Source of the DNA: Streptomyces sp. NRRL WC-3605
GTDB taxonomy: Bacteria; Actinomycetota; Actinomycetes; Streptomycetales; Streptomycetaceae
Assembly (NCBI RefSeq): GCF_001509795.1
Contig: NZ_LLZN01000091.1
Location: forward strand, 62,001 to 126,000
DNA: 64,000 nt
Direction: 5' to 3'
This document shows, piece after piece, positions 24,733 to 34,354 of this stretch (positions are counted from its first letter, which is position 1; every line of letters starts with the position of its first letter). The notes beneath the pieces are model-generated. The model was not told the DNA's origin and did no database searches. It was given only the letters and a program-made list of their open reading frames with translations. Made by a program: the position numbers and the translations under genes.

Positions 24733-26133
24733 ATGTCACGAGTGCCAGGGTGGCTCGGCCGGCTCGGTGCCGGACTGACCGAAATGAGCGAGCGGTTGAA
24801 CGAACGCCGTGCCGCGGCCGAGCGGGAGAGCGACGACCTGCCGCCGGGACGGCCGTCCGCCGGACCCGCGACCGGTGACGTCCCGGCGTCCCCGGCCGCC
24901 GCGCCGCACCACGTGGAGCAGCCGCCCGTGGCCGGCCCCCCGCGCCCCGACCCCGCCCAGGCGGTGCCGTGGGGCATGCGGGTCGCCGCGGAGGCGGGCT
25001 GGCGGCTGCTGGTCCTCGCCGGGACCGTCTGGGTGCTGATGCGGATCATCAGCGCCGTCCAGCTCGTCGTACTGGCCTTCGTCATCGCCCTGCTCCTGAC
25101 GGCGCTGATGCAGCCCTCGGTGGCCTGGCTGACCCGGCGCGGGGTCCCACGCGGACTGGCCACCGCCCTCACGGCGATCCTCGGGTTCGTCGTCATCGGG
25201 CTGATGGGCTGGTTCGTGACCTGGCAGGTCATGGAGAACATCGACGACCTGTCCGACCAGATCCAGGACGGCATCGACGAACTGCGCAATTGGCTGCTCA
25301 ACAGCCCGTTCCACGTCACCGACAAGCAGATCAACGAGATCGCGGAGAACCTGCGGAACGCCGTCGGCGCCAACACCGACGAGATCACCTCGGCCGGCCT
25401 CGAAGGCGTAACGGTCATAGTCGAGGCGCTCACCGGCATCCTGCTGTCGGTCTTCTCGACGCTGTTCCTGCTCTACGACGGCAAGCGGATCTGGCAGTGG
25501 ACCCTCAAACTGGTCCCGGCCGCCGCCCGGCCCGGTGTCGCGGGCGCCGGACCGCGGGCCTGGGCGACGCTCACGGCGTATGTGCGCGGCACGGTCGTGG
25601 TCGCCCTCATCGACGCCGTCTTCATCGGCATCGGCATCTACTTCCTCGATGTCCCGATGGCCGTCCCGCTGGCCGTGTTCATCTTCCTGTTCTCCTTCAT
25701 CCCGCTGGTCGGCGCGGTGGCCTCGGGCGCGCTCGCGGTGGTCGTGGCCCTGGTCACCCAGGGCGTCTTCACAGCCGTCATGACCCTCGTCGTGGTGCTC
25801 GCGGTCCAGCAGATCGAGGGGCACATCCTGCAGCCGTTCATCCTCGGCCGCGCGGTCCGCGTGCATCCGCTGGCCGTCGTGCTCGCGGTGGCGGCCGGCG
25901 GCATGGTCGCCGGGATCGGCGGCGCCGTGGTGGCAGTACCGCTGGTGGCGGTGACGAACACGATCGTGGGCTATCTGCGGCGGTACTCCCTGGAGCTGGA
26001 CCTGGCGGCGAGCGGGCGGGCCCCGCGGCCGGCTGCTGCCGTCCCCGAGCCGGCGGGCGGGCCGCCCGCCGAGGCCGTGGACGGTCCCGTCGAGGGTCCG
26101 GCGGACGACGGGGAACCGGCACCTCAGAAGTGA
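24733..26133 (+). CDS. AI-2E family (DUF20) transporter
   Basis: Polytopic membrane protein of 466 residues of the AI-2E/TqsA/PerM family. A disordered, proline-rich N-terminus (to about residue 85) is followed by a helix pair, a soluble loop (DDLSDQIQDGIDELRNWLL), and the C-terminal helix bundle with FSFIPLVGAVASG and QQIEGHILQPFILGRAV, both typical of the family. Members export small molecules or are of unknown function; there is no evidence for autoinducer transport here. The ATG at 24733 follows AGAGGACGG. The C-terminal tail is acidic and proline-rich. Confidence 0.9.
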   Translation: MSRVPGWLGRLGAGLTEMSERLNERRAAAERESDDLPPGRPSAGPATGDVPASPAAAPHHVEQPPVAGPPRPDPAQAVPWGMRVAAEAGWRLLVLAGTVWVLMRIISAVQLVVLAFVIALLLTALMQPSVAWLTRRGVPRGLATALTAILGFVVIGLMGWFVTWQVMENIDDLSDQIQDGIDELRNWLLNSPFHVTDKQINEIAENLRNAVGANTDEITSAGLEGVTVIVEALTGILLSVFSTLFLLYDGKRIWQWTLKLVPAAARPGVAGAGPRAWATLTAYVRGTVVVALIDAVFIGIGIYFLDVPMAVPLAVFIFLFSFIPLVGAVASGALAVVVALVTQGVFTAVMTLVVVLAVQQIEGHILQPFILGRAVRVHPLAVVLAVAAGGMVAGIGGAVVAVPLVAVTNTIVGYLRRYSLELDLAASGRAPRPAAAVPEPAGGPPAEAVDGPVEGPADDGEPAPQK

Positions 26134-26148
26134 GCGGAGGGCCGGCGG

Positions 26149-26688
26149 CTACTCGACGTCGGCCAGCACGGCCTCGGCGTCCAGCGTGACGCCGACGGCC
26201 TGGACCACCGACGCGATCCTGAAGGCGTCCTGGACCGTCTCCCGGTCCACGCCCGCCTTGCGGAGCACCCGCTCGTGCGCGTCGAGACACAGACCGCAGG
26301 CGTTGATCGCGGACACGGCGAGCGACCACAGCTCGAAGTCGACCCGGTCCACCCCCGGGTCGCCGAGGACGTTCATCCGCAGACCCGTGCGCAGCGAGCC
26401 GTACCCGGGGTCGGACAGCAGGTGCCGCGTGCGGTGGAAGACGTTGTTCACCGCCATCACGGCCGCCGCCGACTTCGCCGCCGTGTACGCCTGCGGCGAC
26501 AGGTTCGCCTTCGCCTCCGGCGCCAGCTCACGCAGGACGACGGGGGAGCGGGAGGCGATCGCGGTGGCGAGCACCGTGCCCCACAGCTGCTGCCCCGTGA
26601 GACCCGAGCGGCCGAGGACGGCGTCCAGGTTGCGGCTCAGGTCGTGGGCGTAGCCCGGCAGGCGGGACTTCAGGGAGTCCAGGGACAT
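26149..26688 (-). CDS. ahpD: Alkyl hydroperoxide reductase AhpD
   Basis: Thiol peroxidase-adaptor protein of 179 residues. The active site is complete: E119, C131, C134 and H138 in the pattern [11 protein letters not shown], aligning with the proton-relay site of mycobacterial AhpD. AhpD normally reduces AhpC with electrons from lipoylated proteins. Here neither ahpC nor oxyR is next to it, although in S. coelicolor (from memory) the three genes are adjacent. The start at 26688 ([10 protein letters not shown]) is the family start. The gene is convergent with the AI-2E transporter and separated from the upstream permease gene by a terminator. Confidence 0.93.
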   Translation of the reverse strand: MSLDSLKSRLPGYAHDLSRNLDAVLGRSGLTGQQLWGTVLATAIASRSPVVLRELAPEAKANLSPQAYTAAKSAAAVMAVNNVFHRTRHLLSDPGYGSLRTGLRMNVLGDPGVDRVDFELWSLAVSAINACGLCLDAHERVLRKAGVDRETVQDAFRIASVVQAVGVTLDAEAVLADVE

Positions 26689-26768
26689 GGCTCGGCTCTC
26701 ACTCCTGAGGGGACGGCGTACCCCACCGATCCTGGCACGGGCGGCGGCCGAACGGGCCGGCACGCGGC

Positions 26769-26799
26769 GCGGCCGCACCGCGCGAGGCGGTGCGGCCGC
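26769..26799 (-). terminator. Terminator hairpin between the ABC permease gene and ahpD
   Basis: GCGGCCGCACCGC (26769-26781) and its perfect complement (26787-26799) form a 13-base stem with a five-base loop. It lies 23 bases beyond the permease stop codon, so ahpD must have its own promoter in the roughly 80 bases that remain. Confidence 0.8.
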
Positions 26800-26821
26800 G
26801 GGCCGGCGAACGGGAGGGGGG

Positions 26822-29158
26822 TCACTCCGTGCGCAGGCCGTCCGGGCGCATCAGCCGCATCAGCGGCGGCAGGCTGAGCAGCGTCACCACGATGATCACG
26901 GCCGCACCGGCGCCCGTCATCGACAGCATGCTCGCCCAGTCCACGGCGACCGGCGTGTTCGTCATCTTCAGCAGGACCGCGCCCAGCGTCAGCCCGACCA
27001 CCGCCGACAGCAGCAGCCCGAGGGTGATCGGGATGGCCGTCTGCCACAGCACCGACAGGCTCAGCGTCCGCCGCCGGGTGCCGAAGGCGACCAGCGACGA
27101 CAGCAGCTTCTTGCGGTCCCGCAGCTGCTCCAGCTGGGAGACCAGCAGGCTCGCCCCGATCAGCGTCAGGACGCAGACGGCGCCGACGAACAGACCGGTG
27201 CGGATGGTGGCGTAGCGCGTGGCCGTCTCGGTGGCGTACCAGTTCATCGGGTACGACAGCGGGTCGGCCGCGGCCGCCGCGTTGCGCACGAGGTCCTGCA
27301 CGTCCGGGACGGACTTGTCGAGCTGGAGGTACACCTGGCCCCGCAGCGCGGCCGCGGCCGACGGGTCCACTGCCTTCGGCGTGAGGAGGAGGCCACCGCG
27401 CTCACCACCCGTCAGGTCCTCACGGGTGTGGGCCGGCCGCAGCCCCTTCGGGATCGTGAAGGCGACCTCCTGCCGTCCCGGAGCGCCCTCGTAGGACGGG
27501 TCGAGGTACATCGTCCGTCCTGCCTGCTTGGCCAGCTTCGGGGTGTCCCTGTCCCACTCGGCGTCGGACACGTAGAACGCGTCCCCGTCCTTGCAGGAGG
27601 GCAGGACGGCCACCTCGCGCAGCGACGCGCACTCGCCGACGCTGACCTCGAAGCCCAGCTCCGGTTCCTTGCGCCGGTCGCCCGCGTAGCCCCGGTCGTA
27701 GGCGAAGACGTCCTCGACACCCTTGGTGGTGCGGAACCGCTCCACCGCCGGGCCGAGTTCGGAGTGGCGGGACAGCGACACCTCCATCTGCGCCCGGGCG
27801 ACGTCCTTGCCGCTGTCCTTCGTGTAGTCGCTCTCGACCCCGGCGAACAGCATCTGCAGGGCGATGGCACCGGCCACCGCGACGGCGACGCCGTTGACCA
27901 TCCGGGCCGCGGTGCCGCTGCTCAGCTGGAGCCTGCGGACGGCGAGCTGCCAGGCCACGCCGCCCGAGCCGAGCCGGGAGACGACCGCCTCGACCACCCA
28001 GGGCAGCAGGGTGGTGATGCCGATGAGCAGCAGCAGCACACCGCCGATCACCAGGTACGCGTTGAAGGTGCCGTTCTCGCGGCCCTGGCCGATCATCGGC
28101 CACAGCATCGCCAGACCGCCGATCGGCATCAGCAGCCGCCACCACAGCCGGCGCCGCGAGGGCTTCGCCGTACGCACCACACCGAGCGGTTCGATGACCA
28201 CGCCGCGCATCGCGAACAGGGTGACGAGCACGGCCGCCGTGGGCACCGCGAGGCCGACGAGCAGGGCGAGCGCGGGGGAGGGGTCCAGATAGCTCGGGAA
28301 GACGCTGATGCCGAACACCTCGACGGAGCCCGCGATCTGGCGCCCGATGAGGAAGAACACGGTGCCGAAGACCAGGCCCAGCACGGCGCCCGCGAGCGCC
28401 TCACCGGCCGCGACCCGGCGGACCATGTGCCCGTCGGAGCCGACCAGCCGCAGCGCGGCGAGCCGCCGGTCACGCCGCTCGCCGCCGAAGCGGACGGCCG
28501 CGGCGATGAACACCCCGACCGGCAGCAGCAGCACCACGAAGACGACGATGACGAGCAGCAGCAGGACGGGGTCGGTCTCCGGGTCGGTGGGACTCGTGTC
28601 TCCGAACCGGTCGATCCGGGCGACCCGGGCGCCGTCGATCGCCTTCGCGAGGCCGTCGGCTCCCCGGACGAAAGCGAGTTCGTGCGAGCCGATCAGCCCG
28701 CTCTCCCCGATGGTGCCGACGATCTTGTCGGGCAGCCGCTCGCGCAGCAGCGCGGCGTCGTCGGACTTCAGCAGCCGTTCGAGGGCGGGGGAGACCACCA
28801 TCTCGCCGACCGCGGGGAAGCTGTCGACGCCCGGCGGCAGGGGCGCCTTCGGGCCCTCCTGCTCGATGGCGCGGCCGCGGATGTCCTTGTCCCGCCAGTC
28901 CGTGTCCACGTCCGCGATGAGCAGACTGTGGTCGTTCGCCTTCTGGTCGAGCTTGCTGTAGTCGACGTCGGCGCGGGCGCTCTCCCGGTCGTGCCGGACC
29001 GACTGCATGCTGGGGACCGCGGTGGTGAGCAGCAGCAGCGCCACACCGAGGCCGACGCCGACCGCCGTCAGCAGGGCACGGACCCATCCCTCACGGCCGC
29101 CGACGAAGGCGAACCGGACCCCCATGCCGAGGTCCCTGACCCACTGACGCACGCTCAT
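26822..29158 (-). CDS. FtsX-like ABC transporter permease
   Basis: Membrane protein of 778 residues with one N-terminal helix, a large extracytoplasmic loop, a central helix cluster (about 195-420), a second loop, and four C-terminal helices, i.e. two FtsX-type units in a MacB/LolC-like arrangement. Such permeases usually move lipids, peptides or antibiotics, or transmit mechanical force. The gene overlaps the ATP-binding subunit gene by four bases (29155-29158). The set is preceded by a PadR regulator, so an inducible drug or envelope-stress exporter is likely. The substrate is unknown. Confidence 0.88.
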   Translation of the reverse strand: MSVRQWVRDLGMGVRFAFVGGREGWVRALLTAVGVGLGVALLLLTTAVPSMQSVRHDRESARADVDYSKLDQKANDHSLLIADVDTDWRDKDIRGRAIEQEGPKAPLPPGVDSFPAVGEMVVSPALERLLKSDDAALLRERLPDKIVGTIGESGLIGSHELAFVRGADGLAKAIDGARVARIDRFGDTSPTDPETDPVLLLLVIVVFVVLLLPVGVFIAAAVRFGGERRDRRLAALRLVGSDGHMVRRVAAGEALAGAVLGLVFGTVFFLIGRQIAGSVEVFGISVFPSYLDPSPALALLVGLAVPTAAVLVTLFAMRGVVIEPLGVVRTAKPSRRRLWWRLLMPIGGLAMLWPMIGQGRENGTFNAYLVIGGVLLLLIGITTLLPWVVEAVVSRLGSGGVAWQLAVRRLQLSSGTAARMVNGVAVAVAGAIALQMLFAGVESDYTKDSGKDVARAQMEVSLSRHSELGPAVERFRTTKGVEDVFAYDRGYAGDRRKEPELGFEVSVGECASLREVAVLPSCKDGDAFYVSDAEWDRDTPKLAKQAGRTMYLDPSYEGAPGRQEVAFTIPKGLRPAHTREDLTGGERGGLLLTPKAVDPSAAAALRGQVYLQLDKSVPDVQDLVRNAAAAADPLSYPMNWYATETATRYATIRTGLFVGAVCVLTLIGASLLVSQLEQLRDRKKLLSSLVAFGTRRRTLSLSVLWQTAIPITLGLLLSAVVGLTLGAVLLKMTNTPVAVDWASMLSMTGAGAAVIIVVTLLSLPPLMRLMRPDGLRTE

Positions 29159-29844
29159 ACGACGCGCTCCATGTCCCGGGACTTGCCGTCGCGCACGACG
29201 ATCTCGCGGTCGGAGTAGGCGGCGACCCGCGCCTCGTGCGTGACCAGCACGACGGCGGCGTTCGTGGACCGCGCGGCGTCCGTCAGCAGCTCCATCACGC
29301 GCTCGCCGTTGAGGGAGTCGAGCGCTCCGGTCGGCTCGTCGGCGAAGAGCACCCGCGGACCGGTGACCAGCGAGCGGGCGACGGCGACGCGCTGCCCCTG
29401 GCCGCCGGAGACCTCGCCGGGCCGCTTCTTGCGCAGGTCGTCGACCTCCAGGCGCTCCATCCAGGTGAGCGCGGCGCGCTCGGCCTCCTTGCGGGGGGTG
29501 CCGTTGAGCCGCAGCGGCAGGGCGACGTTCTCGACGCAGGTCAGCTCGGGGACGAGCTGGCCGAACTGGAAGACGAACCCGAACTCCGAGCGCCGCAAGG
29601 CGCTGCGCTGGGCGTCGCTCATGGTGGCCAGCTCGCGCCCGTCGTAGACGATGGAACCCGAGTCGGGCGGGACGATGCCGGCCAGGCAGTGCAGCAGCGT
29701 GGACTTGCCGGAGCCGGAGGGGCCCATGACGGCGACGACCTCGCCGGGGTGGATGGAGAAGTCCGCGCCGTCGAGGGCGAGGGTCGGACCGTAGGCCTTG
29801 CGCAGCTCGGAGGCCGCGAGCAGGGAGCCGGGGGGCGGAGTCAC
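29155..29844 (-). CDS. ABC transporter ATP-binding protein (MacB/LolD type)
   Basis: ATPase subunit of 229 residues. Walker A is GPSGSGKST (41-49), the signature is VSGGQGQRVAVARSL, Walker B is RVLFADEPTGALDS, and the switch histidine lies in VLVTHEARVAAYSD. The sequence type is that paired with FtsX-like permeases. Its stop overlaps the permease start by four bases and its own start overlaps the padR stop by four bases, so the three genes form one tightly coupled operon. Confidence 0.93.
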   Translation of the reverse strand: MTPPPGSLLAASELRKAYGPTLALDGADFSIHPGEVVAVMGPSGSGKSTLLHCLAGIVPPDSGSIVYDGRELATMSDAQRSALRRSEFGFVFQFGQLVPELTCVENVALPLRLNGTPRKEAERAALTWMERLEVDDLRKKRPGEVSGGQGQRVAVARSLVTGPRVLFADEPTGALDSLNGERVMELLTDAARSTNAAVVLVTHEARVAAYSDREIVVRDGKSRDMERVV

Positions 29845-30365
29845 TTGACCACCACCTCCGCCAGCTTGTCGAGACGGGCGGCGGTCAGTTCCAGCCAGCG
29901 CAGGTCGGCCTCCAGGTGGAAGAGCGCGTGGTCGCAGATCAGCTGGTCGGCCAGGTCACCCTTGCGCTTGCGCTCGGTGAGCATGCGCATCATGCGCAGG
30001 TGCTCGGCACGCTGGGTGTCGAGGATGTCGGCGGCGTCACGCCGGGTCAGCAGGGCGAGGACGACCTTGGTGTAGAGGGTCGACTGGAGGTACGGCTCCG
30101 GCTTCTCCGGGGTCGCGAGCCACCGCTGGACGTCGGTGACGCCGGCGTCGGTGATCGCGTACCGCTTGCGCTCGGGCCCGCCTCCGGGCTCGATGCCGTC
30201 GACCTCGACGAGGCCGTTCTTCAGCAGGCGGGACATCGTCGAATAGACCTGGCCGTAGTGCAGCGGCCGGTCGTGACCGAACTTCTCGTCGAAGGCCCGC
30301 TTCAGGTCGTAGCCGTGACGGGGGCCCGACTCCAGGAGCCCTAGGAGGGTGTGACCGATGGACAT
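29841..30365 (-). CDS. PadR-family transcriptional regulator
   Basis: Regulator of 174 residues. The winged helix-turn-helix (about 1-90) has the PadR phrases LLGLLESGPRHGYDLKRAF and LHYGQVYSTMSRLLKNGLV. The C-terminal Vir-type helical domain follows (about 95-174). It is first in an operon with an ABC exporter and is expected to repress it until a ligand binds. Direct repeats of GTGTATAC just upstream are the likely operator. Confidence 0.92.
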   Translation of the reverse strand: MSIGHTLLGLLESGPRHGYDLKRAFDEKFGHDRPLHYGQVYSTMSRLLKNGLVEVDGIEPGGGPERKRYAITDAGVTDVQRWLATPEKPEPYLQSTLYTKVVLALLTRRDAADILDTQRAEHLRMMRMLTERKRKGDLADQLICDHALFHLEADLRWLELTAARLDKLAEVVVK

Positions 30366-30384
30366 GCCGAGGACACTACACGGG

Positions 30385-30405
30385 GTGTATACCCGGTGTG
30401 TATAC
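30385..30405 (-). promoter_or_regulatory. Candidate PadR operator/promoter: two GTGTATAC direct repeats
   Basis: GTGTATAC occurs at 30385-30392 and 30398-30405, 13 bases apart start to start, immediately upstream of padR. Each copy contains the palindrome GTATAC, which also resembles a -10 element on the minus strand. Bound regulator would therefore cover the promoter. Autoregulation by PadR is inferred. Confidence 0.55.
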
Positions 30406-30470
30406 GCACGGTGTGCAGTTGAGGGCAGGGGGTGTGAAGGCCCAGGTGAGGGCCCATTGTCACGGTTCTG

Positions 30471-30716
30471 CTACGGGGCCTCGGGTGGCCGCGCGGGGGG
30501 CCGGCCCCGGCGCGGGATCGGCCGGGTGTCACCGGGCAGCCGGCCCGCCTCGGCCAGCGCGCGCCGCAGCAGGAACTCGATCTGCGCGTTGGCGGAACGC
30601 AGTTCGTCGCCCGCCCAGCGGGCGAGCGCCTCGTACACGGCCGGGTCGAGCCGCAGCAGCACCTGCTTGCGCTGCGGCCGACCCTGCGGGGCGGAGCCCC
30701 CGGCGGAGTCCGTCAC
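30471..30716 (-). CDS. Small ribbon-helix-helix-like protein coupled to SPFH gene
   Basis: Protein of 81 residues beginning at a GTG that overlaps the SPFH stop codon. The stretch QRKQVLLRLDPAVYEALARW followed by LRSANAQIEFLLRRALAEA looks like a ribbon-helix-helix (Arc/MetJ-type) DNA-binding fold: one beta strand and two helices. The tail is proline/arginine-rich. Because of the four-base overlap it is translated with the SPFH protein. Its target is unknown. Confidence 0.75.
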   Translation of the reverse strand: MTDSAGGSAPQGRPQRKQVLLRLDPAVYEALARWAGDELRSANAQIEFLLRRALAEAGRLPGDTRPIPRRGRPPARPPEAP

Positions 30717-31669
30717 TGGTAGAGCGTCCCGGTGTTGAGGACCGGCTGCGGAGCCCGGTCGCCGCACAGCACCACCATCAGGTTCGACACCATCGCCGCC
30801 TTGCGCTCCTCGTCCAGCTCCACGATGTCCCGCTCGGAGATCCGCGCGAGTGCCGCCTCGACCATGCCCACCGCGCCGTCGACGATCTGCCTGCGGGCCG
30901 CGACGACCGCGCCGGCCTGCTGGCGCTGGAGCATCGCGGAGGCGATCTCGGGAGCGTACGCGAGATGCGTGAAGCGCGACTCGATGATCTGCACACCGGC
31001 GGCCTCCACACGCGCGTGCAGCTCGGCGGCCAGCTTCTCGGTGATCTCCTCGGCGTTGCCGCGCAGCGAGAGGCCGGCCTCGTCGTGTGCGTCGTACGGG
31101 TACTCGATGGCGATGTGCCGCACGGCCGCCTCGGTCTGCGTCGAGACGAACTCCAGGAAGTCGTCCACCTCGAACGTGGCCTGCGCGGTGTCCTCGACCC
31201 GCCACACCACGACCGCGGCCAGCTCGATCGGGTTGCCGTAGGCGTCGTTCACCTTCAGGACGGCCGTCTCGTGGTTGCGCACCCGCGTCGAGATCTTCGT
31301 GCGCGAGGTGAACGGGTTCACCCAGCGCAGGCCGTCCTGCCGGATCGTCCCCCGGTAGCGCCCGAAGAGCTGCACCACCCGGGCCTCGCCCGGCGCGACC
31401 ATGTTCAGTCCCGACATCGCGAGCAGCGCGGCGATCGCGACCAGGACGCCCGCGATGATCAGGGCCGCCTTGGCGCCGGTCCCGCCGACCGCCGTGGCAC
31501 CGGCGATCAGTCCCGCGCCCACCAGCAGCCCGACCAGGCCCAGCAGCAGGGCGAGTCCGCCGCCGATGCTGTGGGCGGCGACCTCGCGCACGCGCGGCGC
31601 CGGCATCTCCGGCACGTCGGCCGTGGCCGCCGTGGTGTGCCCGGGCGTGTCGTTCCTGTCGTTCGGCAT
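30713..31669 (-). CDS. SPFH/band-7 domain membrane protein
   Basis: Protein of 318 residues. Two N-terminal hydrophobic segments (about 35-58 and 67-86) anchor an SPFH domain (about 90-260) with the typical [20 protein letters not shown] and [23 protein letters not shown] proteins form flotillin- or stomatin-like membrane assemblies. The C-terminus carries a short helical stretch. A small ribbon-helix-helix protein is translationally coupled downstream. The promoter region around 31700-31735 is AT-rich for this genome. Confidence 0.9.
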   Translation of the reverse strand: MPNDRNDTPGHTTAATADVPEMPAPRVREVAAHSIGGGLALLLGLVGLLVGAGLIAGATAVGGTGAKAALIIAGVLVAIAALLAMSGLNMVAPGEARVVQLFGRYRGTIRQDGLRWVNPFTSRTKISTRVRNHETAVLKVNDAYGNPIELAAVVVWRVEDTAQATFEVDDFLEFVSTQTEAAVRHIAIEYPYDAHDEAGLSLRGNAEEITEKLAAELHARVEAAGVQIIESRFTHLAYAPEIASAMLQRQQAGAVVAARRQIVDGAVGMVEAALARISERDIVELDEERKAAMVSNLMVVLCGDRAPQPVLNTGTLYQ

Positions 31670-31924
31670 GGTGGTGCCCCCGTTCGTCTAGGTGCTGTGC
31701 TCTCATGCGTCTAGCTAAGTGATATCAGATTATCCCATGCGGGCAACCCTGAAGCCCTCTGAGCCGTCGGTTCCGGTGGGGTGGGTGCTGATTGTCACGT
31801 CCGTAAAAGCCCGGATCGGCCGCCCTTTGTCACAACTTCCGGTGTTAGCTTTCGGAGCTGACCGGAAGTGGCGAACCCGTGTGTCAGGAGCGCACACCCA
31901 AGCGAAGCGGAGCGGAACGGAACC

Positions 31925-34315
31925 ATGGGACGAGCGGAAGAGAGACGAGCGCGGCAGCGTGGTGGCCGCCGCGCGGCGCCCCGGCGCTCCCCCGGAGTGC
32001 CCCCGCACACCGGGGACGACCCGTCGGTGACCGTCGTCGGCGCCCCGCCGGACGCCGGCGGGGGCCGCGCCGCCGCCCGCCGCGCCGCGAGCGGCAAGGG
32101 CGCCAAGGGCACGGGCCGGATACGCCGGCTCTTCACCTGGAAGAAGGTCCTCGGCACCTTCCTGGGCACCTGCCTGCTGGTCATCGGCGCCTTCTTCGCC
32201 CTCTACCTGTACGTCGACGTCCCCGGTGACAACGCCGCCGCCCAGGCCGCGCAGCGCCAGAGCAACGTCTACAAGTACAGCGACGGCAGCGTCCTCGCCC
32301 GCGCCGGCGACGTGAACCGCGAGATCGTGGACCTGTCCAAGGTCCCGAAGAAGGTCCAGTACACGTTCGTCGCCGCCGAGAACAAGAGCTTCTACAACGA
32401 CCACGGCATCGACCTGAAGGGCACCGCCCGCGGTCTGCTCAACACCGCCATGGGCAAGGGCGCGCAGGGCGGCTCGACCATCACCCAGCAGTACGTCAAG
32501 AACTACTACCTCAGCCAGGAGCAGACGGTCAGCCGCAAGCTCAAGGAGATGGTCATCTCCCTGAAGGTCGACCGCCAGATGACCAAGGACGACATCCTCG
32601 CCGGCTACATCAACACCAGCTACTACGGCCGCGGCGCCTACGGCATCCAGGCCGCCGCCCAGGCGTACTACCGCGTCGACGCCGAGAAGCTGACCGTCGA
32701 GCAGGGCGCCTACCTCGCCGCCCTCCTCCAGGCGCCGAGCCAGTACGACTGGTCGAGCGCGTCCGACACCGGCAAGAGGCTCGTCACGAACCGCTGGAAC
32801 TACGTCCTGGACAACATGGTCGAGGAGGGCTGGCTCGACCGCGCCGACCGGCAGAAGATGACCAAGCTGCCGGAGCCCAGGGAGCCCAAGCCCGCCGCGG
32901 GACGCGAGGGCCAGAAGGGCTATCTGATCGAGCTCGCCAACCGTCAGCTGGAGGACCAGCTGATGGAGCAGCAGAACCTCACCCGCTCCCAGGCCGAGGC
33001 CGCCGTCGTCGACCAGGGCTGGACCATCACCCTCAACGTCGACAAGAAGCGGCAGGCCGCCCTCGAGAAGGCCGTCAAGGCCGAACTCACCCGCAAGCTC
33101 GACCCGAAGAAGCGCAAGGTCGACGCCGACGTCCAGGCCGGCGCCGTCTCCGTCGACCCCAAGACGGGCAGGATCGTCGCCCTCTACGGCGGCGTGGACT
33201 ACTTCAAGCACTACACGAGCAACGCCACCCGCGCCGACTACCAGCCCGCCTCCACGTTCAAGCCGGTGATCCTCGCCGCCGCTCTGGACCAGGCCGCCCA
33301 GACCCAGGACGGCGACCCCATCACCGCCGACACCGTCTACGACGGCACCAGCAAGCGCCCCGTCGTCGACGGCGGGACCAAGGTCGGGTTCGCCCCGGAG
33401 AACGAGGACGACCAGGACTACGGCGACATCACCGTGCAGACGGCGATGAACAAGTCCGTCAACTCCGTCTTCGCGCAGATGGGCGTCGACGTCGGGATGA
33501 AGGACGTCATGGACGTCGCCGGCGCGCTCGGCATGGACACCGCCGAGGCCCAGGCCGTCCCCGCGCAGACCCTGGGCACCATGGGCGCCAGCCCGCTCCA
33601 GATGGCCGGCGTGTACGCCACCCTCGACAACCACGGCATCAAGGTCACCCCCGGCATCCTCAAGAAGGCCGAGCACAACACGCGCCAGGTCGAGATCGCC
33701 GACCCCATCGGCGAACGCGTCCTGTCCCGCCGGGCCGCGGACACCGTCACCTCCGTCCTGACCGGCGTGGTCGACGACGGCACGGCCCGCCAGTCCGTCG
33801 CGAACAACCCCAAGCGCAGCGGGCAGAAGGTCGCCGGCAAGACCGGCACCTCGGACGACAACAAGTCCGCCTGGTTCACCGGCTACACCCCCGACCTGGT
33901 CACCTCGGTCGGCCTGTTCGGCGAGGACGCCAAGACCCACAGCCAGACCAAGATGTACGGCGCCGGCGGCCTCCCGCGCGTCAACGGCGGCGGCTTCCCC
34001 GCGCAGATCTGGGCCTCCTACATGTTCGGCGTGACCCAGCCCGACGCCCGGTTCAGCCTCGAGACCGACCAGGGCGCCGGCGTCCGGCCGACCCGGAAGC
34101 CGACCCCGTCGGACACCCCGACCACCGAGGAACCGACCGACGAGCCCACCACCGAGGAACCGTCGGACGAGCCGACCACCCAGGAACCGTCGGACGAGCC
34201 GACCACCGAGGAACCGACGGACGAGCCGACCACCCAGAAGCCCACGACCGACCCCACGGGCCGGCCCACCGGCGGCATCACCCTCGACCCGGCCAAGCCG
34301 GACGACGAGGAATAG
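31925..34315 (+). CDS. Bifunctional class A penicillin-binding protein
   Basis: Peptidoglycan synthase of 796 residues. A basic cytoplasmic tail is followed by one membrane helix (about 75-97), the GT51 transglycosylase domain (catalytic glutamate in AAENKSFYNDHG, then GGSTITQQYVKNYYL), and the transpeptidase domain with all three motifs: STFK in YQPASTFKPV, SVN in NKSVNSVFA, and KTG in AGKTGTS. The last 75 residues are a P/T/E/D-rich tail built from about six repeats of the type TTEEPTDEP, probably passing through the wall. The start at 31925 precedes the basic region. A terminator hairpin follows the stop. Confidence 0.94.
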   Translation: MGRAEERRARQRGGRRAAPRRSPGVPPHTGDDPSVTVVGAPPDAGGGRAAARRAASGKGAKGTGRIRRLFTWKKVLGTFLGTCLLVIGAFFALYLYVDVPGDNAAAQAAQRQSNVYKYSDGSVLARAGDVNREIVDLSKVPKKVQYTFVAAENKSFYNDHGIDLKGTARGLLNTAMGKGAQGGSTITQQYVKNYYLSQEQTVSRKLKEMVISLKVDRQMTKDDILAGYINTSYYGRGAYGIQAAAQAYYRVDAEKLTVEQGAYLAALLQAPSQYDWSSASDTGKRLVTNRWNYVLDNMVEEGWLDRADRQKMTKLPEPREPKPAAGREGQKGYLIELANRQLEDQLMEQQNLTRSQAEAAVVDQGWTITLNVDKKRQAALEKAVKAELTRKLDPKKRKVDADVQAGAVSVDPKTGRIVALYGGVDYFKHYTSNATRADYQPASTFKPVILAAALDQAAQTQDGDPITADTVYDGTSKRPVVDGGTKVGFAPENEDDQDYGDITVQTAMNKSVNSVFAQMGVDVGMKDVMDVAGALGMDTAEAQAVPAQTLGTMGASPLQMAGVYATLDNHGIKVTPGILKKAEHNTRQVEIADPIGERVLSRRAADTVTSVLTGVVDDGTARQSVANNPKRSGQKVAGKTGTSDDNKSAWFTGYTPDLVTSVGLFGEDAKTHSQTKMYGAGGLPRVNGGGFPAQIWASYMFGVTQPDARFSLETDQGAGVRPTRKPTPSDTPTTEEPTDEPTTEEPSDEPTTQEPSDEPTTEEPTDEPTTQKPTTDPTGRPTGGITLDPAKPDDEE

Positions 34316-34327
34316 GTCCCGCGGGCG

Positions 34328-34354
34328 GCGCCGCGTCCCTCAAGGACGCGGCGC
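34328..34354. terminator. Bidirectional terminator between convergent genes
   Basis: GCGCCGCGTCC (34328-34338) pairs with 34344-34354 across a five-base loop. It fills the gap between the penicillin-binding protein gene and the convergent SpoIIE-type phosphatase gene. Confidence 0.8.
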
